DNA from: Mesotaenium endlicherianum
Lineage: Eukaryota > Streptophyta > Zygnematophyceae > Zygnematales > Mesotaeniaceae
Direction of reading: 5' to 3'
Assembly: GCA_009602735.1 (NCBI GenBank)
Contig: WELA01009878.1
Location: 88,902 to 152,901 of the forward strand
Length of the DNA stretch: 64,000 nucleotides
The position numbers were made by a program, and so were the translations under genes. Of this stretch, positions 44,758 through 57,000 are shown piece after piece. Numbering within the stretch: position 1 is the first letter of the stretch; every line of letters starts with the position of its first letter. The notes beneath the pieces are model-generated. The model saw only the letters and a program-made list of their open reading frames with translations. It searched no databases and was not told the origin of the DNA.

Positions 44758-45513
44758 TAGCCGAAATGGCTTTTAGCTGAGGTGCAGGATGCCCCAACTT
44801 GGAGGGAGGAGAGTAAGAAGTTTTGAAGGCTCCGGAATGTTATGCAAACACTTTTTTATTTGGAAAGAGAAGGGTGGAGGTAAGCTTGGTGTGTAAACAT
44901 TAGGTTTGCTGATACAAACACTTTGCATTTGCCACTTAGGTCAACAAAGTAGCAGTCAATTAACACACGTGCAGAGTCAACCACAAGTGGTCAACCAAGT
45001 CACTACTCATGTGCGAGGGCGATTGTCAAACATCAACCAGGACAACAGTGCACGAGCACACTATTTACTCGTGTGTAAGGAACACCGACACAGATAGGGC
45101 TTCATGTCATGTTCCTGGCAAGTTTTTTCAGAAAAGAAAATAAACGTGAGGCTAAAGAAACTCGAGGTTGCTCGAGGTCGTGAAAGTCTGGTGAAAGTTC
45201 CCGTGCAACATCTTCGCGACCACCCAAGAAAGAGGTCGTCGTTAAGAGGCAACAGAGCTAGACACTTTAGTAAGTCAATGGTGTTAAACTTCCGGTGTCT
45301 TGTATATGCACGTAAGACTCAGGAGCGAAACTTGTGAGCAGCACGTTTACGTATAAACTTCCTCTGAATATATTTATGGTCCTCGCCAATAGGTCCGAGT
45401 CCCTTCTCACTGACATTAACAGACGTCGTCTCCCCTTAGTCATCAGTCTAAAGAAGCAGTAACTTTTTTGAGCTTGTTTATAGTTTGCCGGTGGGGAGTG
45501 GTATCAATCGTCA
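44758..45513. other. Intergenic region upstream of the F-box/LRR gene
   Basis: No gene seen. The last few hundred bases should hold the promoter and 5' UTR of the F-box/LRR gene; no clear TATA box was identified. Confidence 0.4.
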
Positions 45514-48167
45514 ATGTACAATAGACAGCTACCTATCAGCCTGACCGGTGCAAAGGAAGGGCGATGCAGTTTCCCATTTGAAATTCTGAGTGATGATGCA
45601 GTTCAGCTTATCCTTAGCCGTTTGCCAGTCCGGCACTTGCTTAGCAGTGCAGCTCTTGTATGCCGCCGGTGGTATAAATTGTCAGCGACGTGCCCGGTAT
45701 CTCCTCCAGTTGCGGCGTAATCTCATCCTTTCAGTTCTCATTTCTCTGCAGCTTCTCCAAATTTATGTATCTAACACATACAATCTGTTGTTCAGGTTAA
45801 GGAACTTAGGGCACCATCACTGGGTCCTTGCCCGCAACCCTGGGGCCGACAGGTAAATATTGTGACCAGCATCCACATAGCGCCATATTGACAAGCGCTC
45901 CGAGGCATGTTAAATGGTTCTTCTGATGATTTAGGTCCCCTGGTTTGGTTCCTGTATCTATTACATTGCTGCGTGGGATTGCAAAGCTGCAGCAGACATT
46001 GCTTTCTCAGTGCATGCTGAGCTTCTTTTGGTACTTTTCTTGTTTTCCAGGAGGACAAGGTGCTGCAGCTGACTGAAGTTCACAAGAACAATCTTGAAGT
46101 GCTGGAGCTGAAGGGGTGAGCAGATTTTCTTGATGGCTCGTGTTATTTTCTACAAATGACTGACCAGCATAGGAAACCGCCTAACATGCTTCCTTTGCGG
46201 GCGGGGGGGGAGGGGGCGGTGGGTGTGTGGATACCTGTAGGTTGCAGCGGCTCCACGAGGAGCAGCTGTCTGATGTTCTGACCAGCATGCCCCAGTTGAA
46301 GGAGCTTCACATTGTTGCGTGCCCATTGGTGATGTCGGTGGATGCGACGCGGCTGCCACTGCCACAGGGCCTGCAACATCTGGACATGCACTGCGACCAC
46401 TTTGCCACTGACTGCCACACTTGCGGGCATACTCCGCCGCCCTTGCTGCTGCACGACAACCTCATTACCAGCTTGGCTCAGCAATGCACATTGCTACGAC
46501 ATCTGGATCTGGATGCCTGCAGTGACTTGTCCCCATCAGCACTAAGCAGCCTGGCATCTGCTGTGCCGAGCTTAAGGCACCTCAGCTTGCACTCTCATTC
46601 ATTTGGCTGGTTAGACTGCGCAACCCTTCTCGGCCGGCTGCAAGAACTGGAGCATTTCTCCCTTGTGTCCCCACGCTTGGCAGAGGATAAGCTGAGTGCA
46701 GTCGACAGCAGGGCCCTTGCATCGGCTGCGGCGCCGACTCTTGCCTCGCTTTCTCTCGAGTCTGCACCACACAGGTCGGTCCTCTGGGACCGCGAGAGCA
46801 TGGCGCCGCTGCTGCAGTGTGTGGGGCCCCGGCTGTTTGCTCTGGCTGCTGAGACCACTTTCAGCGCTACGTGGCAAACTATTGGCGCCTTCTGCTCCAC
46901 CAACTTGACAAGCCTGGATCTGGCCCACCCCTGGACCTCACAACTGCTGCTCACTCAGGTTCCCTCTTCACCCCAACCCTCACCCTGCAGCTCTTTTGTT
47001 TGCGTCAAGTTTTCACAGGGGCTCGCAGGGCTTACATATGGGGCATGGTGGTGGATGCAGATGGAGGAGACCGCGCTGTGCAGCATGCTGCGCCTGTTGC
47101 CTGGCCTGCGACGCCTTGCTCTGCCTGCCGCAACGGACAATGTGCTGCGTGTTCTCTCAGTCCACTGCACCGGCCTTACAGAGCTGCGCTTTCAGGTCAT
47201 TTTCTGCACGTGCCACAGGGGTTTCGGGGCTGCTGGCGACGCTTTTGGTGCAAGAGCGCACACACACACACACACACACACACATTGATTGGTGGCAAAC
47301 AGTGAGGCTGGGAGCAGGGCCACAGTCCTCCTACTGCTGGAGCTGGAACCGGGCAGTATTTTGGACGGGGTGCAAGTGACCAAGGTGTACGCTGCCTTGC
47401 TCAAGGCTGCCCGCAACTGAAGCTGCTCAGCCTGGCTCGCTGCAGCTCTCTCACCATAAGTGCTGCCAGGTTGGGGTGCACATCAAATTTGCGCAATGTA
47501 GCTCCTAGGTCATGGTCCTCGTTCCCACTCAATGTTGTTGAGAAGGTTCAAATGAACCTCACACCGTAAGAACCGGAAGTAGCAATCTGGTAGGTGACTA
47601 ACCATTTTGCCCTTGCTGACCCATGGAGTCAGGAAAGGGAGGGAATGCAGGGCGGTGGCGTACGGCTGCCATAATTTGCAAGTGCTGCACCTCAGTGGCG
47701 GTCGTGGCATGAACGATGCTGCCATGGATGCGGTCCTTGCTCGCCTGCGTGGCTCTCTTCGGCTGCTGGATATCCAAGGATGCGCTGGAGTTACGCCTCA
47801 CTTCTTTCGGATCCTTTCTGTGTATGCCAAGGTTGATGGCGCCTCCCCTTCTGCTGTAACGTGTGCACATCACTGTTTCAGAATCATATGTAACGCAGTC
47901 GCGTGGATATATATGTGCAGATCAAAAGATTTCAGTCCCTCCTGCATTGTGGCTAATATTTCGATAATTTCTTTGCTTGTCTGTCATCAGAACATGCCAT
48001 TCAGCATACGGGTGGTGGGCATTACCTCTGCTTTGAGAAGAAAAAGTAGCAAGACTATAGAGCAGCTGCAAAAGGTTGTGCCGCACCTCTGTGTGAGGAC
48101 AGATGCACATGCTGGTGTACCTTGGGATGGATTCTTGCACACTGCGTCATTTTATAATAATGACTAG
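45514..48167 (+). CDS. F-box/LRR protein (putative SCF substrate receptor), spliced
   Basis: Host gene. Exon model with GT-AG borders and continuous phase: 45514-45696, 45796-45852, 46051-46115, 46241-46958, 47061-47195, 47357-47469, 47651-48167. The first exon encodes an F-box (FEILSDDAVQLILSRLPVRHLL ... VCRRWYKL, residues about 22-57), which would bind SKP1. The rest is leucine-rich repeats, e.g. LRHLDLDACSDLS, PSLRHLSLHS, LKLLSLARCSSLT, LRLLDIQGCAGVT. By family, such proteins choose targets for ubiquitination. Exons 1-5 are well supported. Exon 6 start and the 3' end are less sure: a strong acceptor at about 47992 suggests another intron in the last exon. It converges on the CAP gene with about 130 bp between the stops. 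Which F-box/LRR subfamily is not clear. Confidence 0.75.
47259..47284. repeat. (CA)13 microsatellite in an F-box/LRR intron
   Basis: 26 bases of pure CA repeats just downstream of the fifth exon. Confidence 0.95.
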
Positions 48168-48294
48168 ATTTTTGCGCAAAGTACAAGTGAAAGTTAATGT
48201 TTGTTGCATCAACACTACCCACACAAAAGCGAATCAAGTGAGTTTTCATAAAAGTCCCCTACAAAGGTACTGTACTAGATTACCATCAAGACAC

Positions 48295-51240
48295 TTAACC
48301 ACCAGAGTGTGACACAGATGTTGTCACGAAGTGGCCATCTTGAAAGATATTCAGGAATTGTTCGGGCAGCGCATGCTCCACCTGCACAGGATGCCACTCT
48401 CCCCAAGACATATTAGTGTCTGCACTTTGGTGCAGATGTTGAAGCATTCAAATTGCCCGCATGCAGGTAAAGCTATCCCTTAAGAAAAAAGCTTACCAAA
48501 TCATCTTTGGGTGAAGCGCCTGGCACAAGCACATTCACTTCGCTCGATTTTGCCGTGGTCAAAGCAGCACCCACTGAGGTGGCACTGAGGTATAGCTGAC
48601 ACCCATTGGTGTTATCTACAGCAATAGTTGGTGCCGTCCCCTGCCCTCTTGCATTCATCCAACCTCCCCCGTCATTAACTTCAAGTGTTATAGCATATTT
48701 GCAGAGGATGGTTAAAAGCACAGACCAGATGAATGCAAAAGCTACACACATGCAGATACAGCACAAAGTAGAAAAGTGTTATGAGGTGCTCCACAGTCAG
48801 ATGCAAAGCGCCGCCATGCAGGGACTCATGGTACTAATAGAACCAGAGGAGGGGCATGCCACACTCACAGGAGGTCAAAATGCGCGGGGGGGGGGGGGGG
48901 GGNNNNNNNNNNNNNNNNNNNNNNNNNNNNNNNNNNNNNNNNNNNNNNNNNNNNNNNNNNNNNNNGGGGGGGGGAGAAATGCACCTGGCACTGGACTTCC
49001 ACACTGGTACAATTTACGATCTCACATGCGGCCACGACATCCTGGTTCAGCACAAGCACACAATATGGCATCCTTCAAATACTGCAAGCGTAGTAGATGT
49101 CGGCTTCGCAGGATGTGCCATAGGGCTACCACCCGATATCTCACCTGGAACACAATGCCAGTCTTGGTGCACTTGTCGAGCGTTATGTTGTTCACCTTTC
49201 CTGCATGCACCATGCAACACCCGCCATCCACCTCCTCCCCTCCGTGAGGTCATGACATGAATGACTAGGATCACCCCTCCCACCCCTGCCCCTGGCAAGG
49301 AGGACGGTGAGTGAGCAACACAAACTCACCCTGGACTTGGATGACGCTCCCCCTGCAGTTGAAGATGTACACCGTCTGCCGAGCTTCTGTTTCCGAAATG
49401 ACAATGCTCTTATTGTCCACTTGGTTCTCTATCACCCACCTGCATACACACATGCAGCCCAGGCAGGCGTACTGTTCATGATCCAACACTCAAACATGTC
49501 CTATCCTCCACCTTCAGACAAGAAGCAAGGGGGTCATACAGAGGGGAAGAGAAGGTAGGGGAGGGAGGGGGGCTTACTTGCGGCCCTGTTGCAGCTCAAG
49601 CTTGGGTGCAGCTACCACCTTCTGAGCAGGGCGCGTCTCAGCACCTGTAGCAGCAGCCGATGTGGAGATGGAGGCAGGCACAGCCCCGCTGCGCTCGCTG
49701 CGATTCTTTGTCTTCATGTCATCAGTCACCTTCTTGAGGCCTGCACCCGCACCCGCTCTGCATCAATCAGGCGGCCGCGTGCAATGTGCCTCCTCCTTCA
49801 CTTGTCCACAAGTGTCCTCCCGTTAGCCTTCTTGTCATACTGGCAGATAGGCATCGTAGGTAGGGGAAAGAGCACGGGTGATGACCTGAAGTGACATTCT
49901 CCCCGCGATTGAGCTCAGCAAAGACCTTGCTCATGCCTACAGCCGCAGCAGCACCCGAATTTGCACCAGAAGCAGGCGCTGATGATGGCGAGAACTTGGG
50001 AGGCGGTGGGCCCCCTGGGGGAGGCGGGGGTGGAGGGCCTCGTGGACCGGAAGAACCTGCCGCTGCTGCGGCTGCTGCTGGTGCTGGTGCTGGTGCTGGT
50101 GCCGGTGCTGCAGCTGAAGCCAAGAAGGCAGAAATGTTGGTGCCCTGGGAGTTCCAAGCGGGGCCTGTAGGATGGTGCGCCTTCACATAGTCACGCAGGC
50201 CTGGAACAAATAGCTCCTTCAGCGCCTTCACCCACTCTACATGTGAAGGATCCTTGGACTTGTACTCAACCAGAACCTGCCATGTCACATGTAGGTGGCG
50301 TCTGAGTGATAGCTCTGACGCCTGGCGCCTCACCTACTTAAAACACACGTTCAGTTCGTTGTCCTCCTGGCCTACCTTATTGGCAAAAAACTGGGCAGAG
50401 TCCCAACTCTCCTCAACATGGGCAGCTGGCAGACTCATTCCTGTTCCCACAGAACCACAGTTCAATGATCTTGCAGAAATGCCGCTTTTCTTCATCCATA
50501 AGTGAGCAACCAAGACCATGCATTTCCTCCATAGATATGACAAAAGCAGCACTCGTGCACTTTTTATGAGTCGTGGTAATGAACCTCAAAGGCCTCGTGA
50601 AGTTGCTCACCACAATCTTTGCCGGTATAGAGCACCCAAGTGAGAGCTAAAAGACCCTCAGCCACAGATTTAAGGTGCACATATGAATCCGTACGGCGGC
50701 CTTCGGTGAGTGCAGATGCTTTCCCCATCGCCTCGCCCACAGGCTGCACAAGCTTCTGCATATCCTCCAACCCTGGCTTCTGCGCTTCCCAGAAATATCA
50801 ATTTTTTAGAAACGGGAGACATAGCCGCTAGCGGTAACGAGCATGCAGGAACTGTTTTTTCCCTTCTGTTTGCCTATAATCACGAAGAAATAACGGTCTC
50901 GTCTTTCCATTGAGAAGGAAAACTTAACTCACATTCATACCTTGCATTGTGCGATTGCTTGAACAACCCTCAACTCTGCTTTGAAGGCACTTTCCAGTAT
51001 CTTAGTGGCGTCGAGTACCTGCCCTCCAACTTTATCAGCTGCATTACGCAGTTTAAGCAAATTTACATCGAGCAATTCTTGATAGGAAGTGACTGAGGAG
51101 GAAACTCCAGCACTGACTGGAACCACTGGTTCTGATTTCGCTGCAAGGGATGTAGGGACACTTGACACTTTCCCCACAGATTCTAAGCGCTCTACTGCTG
51201 CTTCCAGCCGGACGACCAAAGTTTCGAAAGGAGTGGCCAT
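48295..51240 (-). CDS. CAP: Cyclase-associated protein (actin-binding CAP), 10 exons
   Basis: Host gene on the minus strand. Exons: 50941-51240, 50611-50779, 50376-50440, 49886-50276, 49578-49740, 49330-49439, 49145-49200, 48985-49041, 48497-48640, 48295-48381. All introns are GT-AG and the exons sum to 1,542 bases, 513 codons plus stop. Residues 1-250 form the N-terminal helical domain (HVEESWDSAQFFANK; DPSHVEWVKALKELFVPGL). A Pro/Ala-rich linker follows (about 235-285, with PPPPPPPGGPPPP). The C-terminal beta-helix CARP domain is about 360-513 (QVDNKSIVISE, KVNNITLDKCTKTG, TAKSSEVNVLVP), ending LPEQFLNIFQDGHFVTTSV. CAP recharges ADP-actin monomers and speeds filament turnover with cofilin. 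The start ATG is in a good context (GGCCATGG). Full length for the family; no defects seen. The N-gap lies in intron 8. Confidence 0.92.
48886..48974. other. Assembly gap flanked by poly-G, in CAP intron 8
   Basis: 63 Ns (48903-48965) with runs of 17 and 9 G at the edges. The true sequence is probably a long G/C homopolymer or similar low-complexity repeat. Confidence 0.9.
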
Positions 51241-51721
51241 GGCCAGTGCCTTTTTGGGCTAAGCAGAGAAGCGCAGATGAGAAATTTTATTGCAGCTCCT
51301 GTCAGCTGCATGTGGGTGTATCCAGTGTCTCCGAGTGCCAGTGACAATTTTAATCTGTTTTGGTTGGGCTGGTATTTGGAATTATAGACGACCGGCAATG
51401 GCAAGTTAGACTGCCATAACGTTGTCGTTGAGATGGTTGGGGACTCTGGACCTGGAAATTGTTGGGGTTAAGTGGGAATGGTTGGGTGTTCTGGGAATGT
51501 CGGGAGTGGCACAGCGACCGTTGACCCAGATAGTCAACTAGTTTGAACTCGGACGAGAGTGAAACGAAAGGCATGATTTACAATCAACTACAATGCTTAA
51601 ATGTCGGGCAAATTACAAAACTACCCCTCCCAACTTTTTTTTATTACAAAATCTACCCCTGTTTTCAAAGTAATTACAAAACTACCCCTCGCACATTTAA
51701 ATGACGTCCACGTAGGCCTTA
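51241..51721 (-). promoter_or_regulatory. Presumed 5' UTR and promoter region of CAP
   Basis: 481 bp between the CAP start codon and the 5' LTR of B2. No TATA box was recognised with confidence. The distal part holds three ATTACAAAA(C)TACCCC(T) units. Confidence 0.4.
51611..51691. repeat. Three copies of an ATTACAAAACTACCCC motif upstream of CAP
   Basis: Units start at about 51612, 51644 and 51673, spaced about 30 bp; the middle one has an extra T. No other copies were noticed in the window. Confidence 0.75.
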
Positions 51722-52439
51722 TGTAATGAATCAGTATATTGGTTGATTTATTATTCATTTAAATATAACAGTTAAATAACTTCACCCTGCTGAACTCTAG
51801 TTAATAATAAGTTCGCTGGACATTGTAATTGATATCAGGTTAATGACTCAGCCGAAAGCAACAGGTTGAAGTCAGCTTAAGTCAGCTTGCTGACACATTC
51901 TTTGATAGCCAGCTGACTTCCGTACTCGGTAGCAGCGAACTGCCTCGGTATGCATCTAAGTGTGGTATGCTAGATGAATGGCCAGATGACATCCCTATGA
52001 TGGATGGCGATTCGGGATGATGGGAGATGGGGGTGGATTTGGTTAACCGAGGTCCTACCAACGTGGTTAACTCCCGGGTAGGCGGTGCCATCGCACTGGC
52101 CGTTGAACAGTAAACTCATTCCATGTACATATGCTAGGCATTGCTCTCGAGTTCGGCATTCGGAAACAAGGCCAACTCTCTTGTACAGCTAACTGAGAGG
52201 GATCTGAATCCAAGGCGAGAAGTCTTTGATACGCACTGTCTTCTAACCTTGCTTATGTATGAGTTTACTGAGTGCATTATTGATGCTACTTTACTCGCAT
52301 TTGAATTACGAGTATTGTTCACGGCTAGTGTGTTGTCCTTTGCCGTTTAATCACTAACGGAAAATCCATAAAGATTACTTGCTGATATAAAGATCTTTAT
52401 TAATTGTCAATCGCCTATTTGGTAAGTCGATTCATATCA
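51722..52439 (+). repeat. B2 5' LTR
   Basis: 718 bp, TGTAATGAATCAG ... GATTCATATCA, preceding the PBS. Confidence 0.92.
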
Positions 52440-52440
52440 G

Positions 52441-52452
52441 TGGTATCGGAGC
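52441..52452 (+). other. B2 primer-binding site
   Basis: TGGTATCGGAGC, one base after the LTR. Confidence 0.88.
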
Positions 52453-52473
52453 AGTTATCACAGTCTTCTTTGT

Positions 52474-53992
52474 ATGGTAAGGACAAGGTCTCAAACTAGC
52501 AACTCCCGTGACATGGAGAATCAGGATAACGAGAATGTCGAAAAGCAGGCGGAAAGCCATGTAGCGGGAACCCGTACCTATTCTGAAGCAGTGGCAGATA
52601 CTGCAGCTAGAGAGGCTGCAGATGAGGCAGCTGCTATTGCTGGAGTCGCAGCACAGCAAGCTCAGGAGGAGAGAGCCAGATTAGAAGCTGAACAATTAGC
52701 AAAGGCCGCTGAAGATACAGAAAGGAGGGAAGGACAGCCAGCTGACGAGCGCACTGTTGAAGAACTTATGGCATCAAGGGCCAATGAACCCGCCTCCTGC
52801 TGTACAACTCAATGTACCCCTAGGTCAAATACGTGACCGGCTGAATGCGGCAGGAATTGCTGTTGCAGGAGCGAGAGGGACTGTTGAGGACACTACTCAG
52901 CGAGTAGATGCCAATGCTGCTGCCGCATTTGCTAGACTACCACCCCAGAGTGTAGACTTGGGAGCATTGTTCGTTCGAATGCAGTCGCAAATGGCGACCA
53001 TGTATCAGTCCCAACAGGAGGACAAAAAGAATGATAATGTCTCTACTGCGGGACAGAGACCAACTGGGGTCTCAAACCTCTAGTGGTGGTGGCCGAGGGC
53101 CTAGTAAGCCCAAGCCGAAACCTCCCCAGGAATATGATCCTGAGGGAAACAGAAAAAATTACCTGATCAAGTTTCTCGCGGATGTTCAGCACTGGCTGGA
53201 GAACTACCCAGAACTGCAAGATTACGAGAAGGTCAGGCACACCGGTGCGCTACTGAAAGGCAGTGCCGCAGACTGGTGGCTTTACTGGAAAGGAGAGCGT
53301 AAGGCTCGGCAACTCGGTGACCCTACGTGGGTAGAGTTTGTCGAGAAGTTGCATGAGAAGTTTGATGTCATCAACCAGCAGGAGAAAGCTATCTATGCGA
53401 TGATCTCCCTGACACTGAAGCAGACCACTTCAGTTGCTGAGTTTGCTCAAAAGTTCCANGTTGCTGAGTCTGCTCAAAAGTTCCAGGAGAACGTGATGAA
53501 GCAGCCAGACTTGCCAGAACGGTATAGGATAGCATACTTCATGTATGGCTTGAAATCCGAAGTCTCTCGTCATTTCGCTCATAAGAAGTATGAAAAACTG
53601 GCTGACTTGATCCAGGATGCTGATGCCTGGGATCAGCAGCAGTTCAATCACAAGCGCCAGAGTAATGCTTTGGTGTCTAAGATTGTCAAAAAGCCCCACG
53701 GTTCCTACAATGCAGTTGAAGGANCAATGCAATTGAAGGACACCAGGCTGAGGATGATCAGGGTGATGGATATGAGTATGAGTGAAATGCTATACAGTCT
53801 AGAGGTAGAGGTGGTTTCCCTCGGGGCGGCTATGGAAGAGGTGGTGGTAGGACTAAGCCGAGACCAGCCTCAGCAAAATCGATTTGCTTTTATTGCCAGC
53901 AGCCAGGTCACTTCAGAGAGTAGTGTCCAGACAAGCACCTCCCAAAAGTCGAGAGAAAAGACCAGCCTTTAAAAGACAGCAACAGTCAGTAA
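52474..53992 (+). pseudogene. gag: B2 gag
   Basis: Begins MVRTRSQTSNSRDMENQ. An Ala/Glu-rich helical region (about residues 30-90), the capsid region with DWWLYWKGERK and a degenerate knuckle CFYCQQPGHFRE-stop-C at about 53884-53925 follow. Breaks: a 5-bp deletion near 52788 relative to B3, a frameshift near 53030, and N-linked duplications at 53459 (in frame) and 53724 (frame-shifting). The last two are probably assembly errors, so the real gene may be less damaged than it looks. Confidence 0.8.
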
Positions 53993-54057
53993 TCTAGTCT
54001 ACTGAATGTGAGGATGCTAGAGATAGTGAGTCGTCACTAGTTGCCCTCGTAGCAGGT

Positions 54058-57000
54058 ATTATGGGTCCTGCTGAACTGGATTCACTATGCATGCCTGACA
54101 GTCAGATAAAGGAGACCATCAGCAATATAGACATCCAGGAAGTGCAGACTCTGGATGCTCTTGTTCCACCTGATGTCCAACATTTCTTTGCTAAGTCAGG
54201 AGAACAATGCGAAAGTCAGGAGAAGACAGTCCCCCCTATCCTACTGCATTGCATGATTGCAGGTAGGAAGGTGAGGGCATTTGTTGACGGAGGGGCGTCA
54301 CATACTTTTATCCACAAGGACTTAGTTAAGCGGCTAAGGCTGCCTACTGTCACCCAAGATAATAGAAAAATATTCCTTGGAGATGCCTCAAGTATCCCTG
54401 GAGGAGTTATATCCAAGCCTATTGAGGTCCAGTTAGGTTCTGGCATTGCAGTTCTAATTGAAACGCTTACATTTGAGGTACTCAACACTGGCTTTTACGA
54501 TCTCATGCTAGGCAGGTCCTGGCTTAATTGACATCAAGCTGAAGTGTGTTGGAGCAGAGGTATAGTTAAAGTGAGAGGAGCCAGTGATGGGCAGACTGAC
54601 TTGGCACCCACCAGTGCTCTTCCTCTTGTCCTGTGTGGATGGCAAATGAAGGAAAAGAAGAGGCTTCCAGAAGGATGCAAGTTGCTGAATGCAATGGAGT
54701 TCGTCAAAATCCGGAACCAGAAGGAAGACAGAATGTTCTGTCTGCTGCTAAGAGAGGTACCTCCTCAACCTGAAGAAGTGGTGGAGAAAAAGGTAAGCCC
54801 TCCGGAGCACCCTACGGCTGCAAAAATTGTTGCTCAATACACGGATGTATTTAATATGCCTCCAGGAGTACCCCCTAAGAGGGAAGTAGATCATTGGATT
54901 GATTTATTACCGGGTAGTCAGCCACCTTGGCAACGCACTTATGGCTTACCTTATGTGGAGAGCGAGGAGTTGAAAACACAGATTGCAGAGCTTGAGGAAA
55001 ATGGTTATATTTCTCCCAGTATATCACCTTACGGCGCACCCATCCTATTTGTTAAGAAAAAGGATGGCAGTATGCGGATGTGTGTGGATTACAGAGCCCT
55101 GAACAGAATTACAGTAAAGAACAAGTATGCTTTACCCAGGATCGAAGACTTGCTTGATACCCTGTCTGGTGCTAAGGTGTTCAGTAAGATAGATCTCAAG
55201 AGTGGTTATCATTGAATCAGAATTGTTGAGGGGGCTGAACACAAGACTGCCTTCCGTACACGTTATGGACACTATGAGTTCAACGTGATGCCATTTGGAC
55301 TGACTAATGCTCCTGCTACCTTCATGGGTGCTATGAATGACATTTTCAGACCTTATTTGGATAAGTTTGTGCAAGTTTTCCTGGATGATATTTTAATTTT
55401 CTCTAAAGATGAAGCTCAGCACACTGAACACTTAAAGACAGTCCTGGACACTCTGCGGAAAAATCACTTATATGCTAAAATGAGCAAGTGTGATTTCTTT
55501 AAGGAAAGTATTGAATTCTTAGGCCACGTTGTCAGTAAAGAGGGCATCAGTGTGGATCCTAAGAAAGTCCAGACCATAAGGGACTGGCCAGTACCACAGT
55601 CTGTCTCTGAAGTTAGATCCTTCCTCGGGTTGGCTAACTACTATAGGAGATTTATTGAGAATTATTCCACAAAGGCCAGTAAACTGACTGACCTTACTAA
55701 GAAAGACATCGGGTATGTGTGGGGGGAAGAGCAGCAGGCTGCCTTCCAGACCCTTAAAGATGCCCTTTGTTCTGCCCCAGTGCTAGCCGTGTATGACCCC
55801 AGCAAACCGGTGCAGGTGGTTACTGATGCCTCTGATTTTGCCATGGGTGCTATTTTGTTGCAGCCTGCTGACAAAACCACAAAGGATGGTAAGGTACGGC
55901 AGGAGTGGCATCCTGTGTTGTATGAGTCTATGAAATTTAATCCAGCGGAGATTAATTACTCAGTGCATGATAAAGAGCTGCTAGCTATCATTCATGTACT
56001 CAAACAGTGGAGAGCATACTTACATGGTAAAGCTTTTAAGGTGATTACAGATCATCTAGCTCTCACTCACTTTCAGAAGAAGTCCAAGCTGTCGAGGAGG
56101 GAGAACCGCTGGAGCCAGATGCTGGAGCAGTTCCAAGTCCAGATCGACTACAAACCAAGGAAGCTGAATCCTACTGATGCACTCTCTACAAGATCGGACT
56201 TTCAAGAAAGGAACTTTAGTCAGCATGCTGTAGATAAAGTCCTGTGTGCACTCACTTCACTAGAGGTGAAAAAGTCCTTCCTTGAACAACTTAGCCNAAA
56301 ACCACTTAGGAAAGCCTACCTTTCTGACCCAATATTTGAGCCCAATCTTACTACTGGTGTGTGTCGGGCTACCTTCTAATATCATCTCAGACAGAGACTC
56401 AAAATTCACCTCTAAGTTCTGGAGAGCTTTAATGGGGTTAATGGGAGTCAAACCGCTGCTCAGCACAGCAAACCATTCTCAGACTGATGGGCAGACTGAA
56501 AGAACTATTCGAGTTCTGCAGGAGGTGCTGAGAGCATATATTAACCAAAAACAAGATAATTGGGATGACCTGTTGCCTCAATTTCAGTTTGCGGTCAACA
56601 GTGCGGTGCACGCGTCAACGGGCAAGACTCCTTTTGAACTCAGCCTGGGAGGAGCCCCTAAGTCTCCTTAAGATGTACTGGAGGAGTCTTTAACTGACCC
56701 GAAAGGGATTGACAACCCGGTCTCCCTCCAGTTAACTCAAATGTTTGCTGACACCTTGTCAGATTCCAACAAAACCTGCACAAAGCCCAAGAAAACCAAC
56801 AAAAATACGCTAATCAACACCGTCGGGAGCTGACATTTTCTAAGGGCGATTTAGTCAAATTGCATTCTCAGCACCTGTACCTTCCTGGTGTGGTCAAGGA
56901 AAAGCTTGGCCCTGTCTGGGTCGGTCCATATTTGGTAGTGCGTCGTGTCGGTCAGAATGCTTACAAATTGAACATGTCAGCGGACTACAAGGGTCACCCG

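Noticed and set aside
46871-47379. Long plus-strand ORFs ending in HTHTHTHT over the CA repeat
   Set aside because: They read through an intron and the (CA)13 microsatellite; the LRR frame and splice sites explain the region.
49961-50190. Gly/Pro-rich plus-strand ORFs opposite CAP exon 4
   Set aside because: Shadows of the proline- and alanine-rich CAP linker on the other strand.
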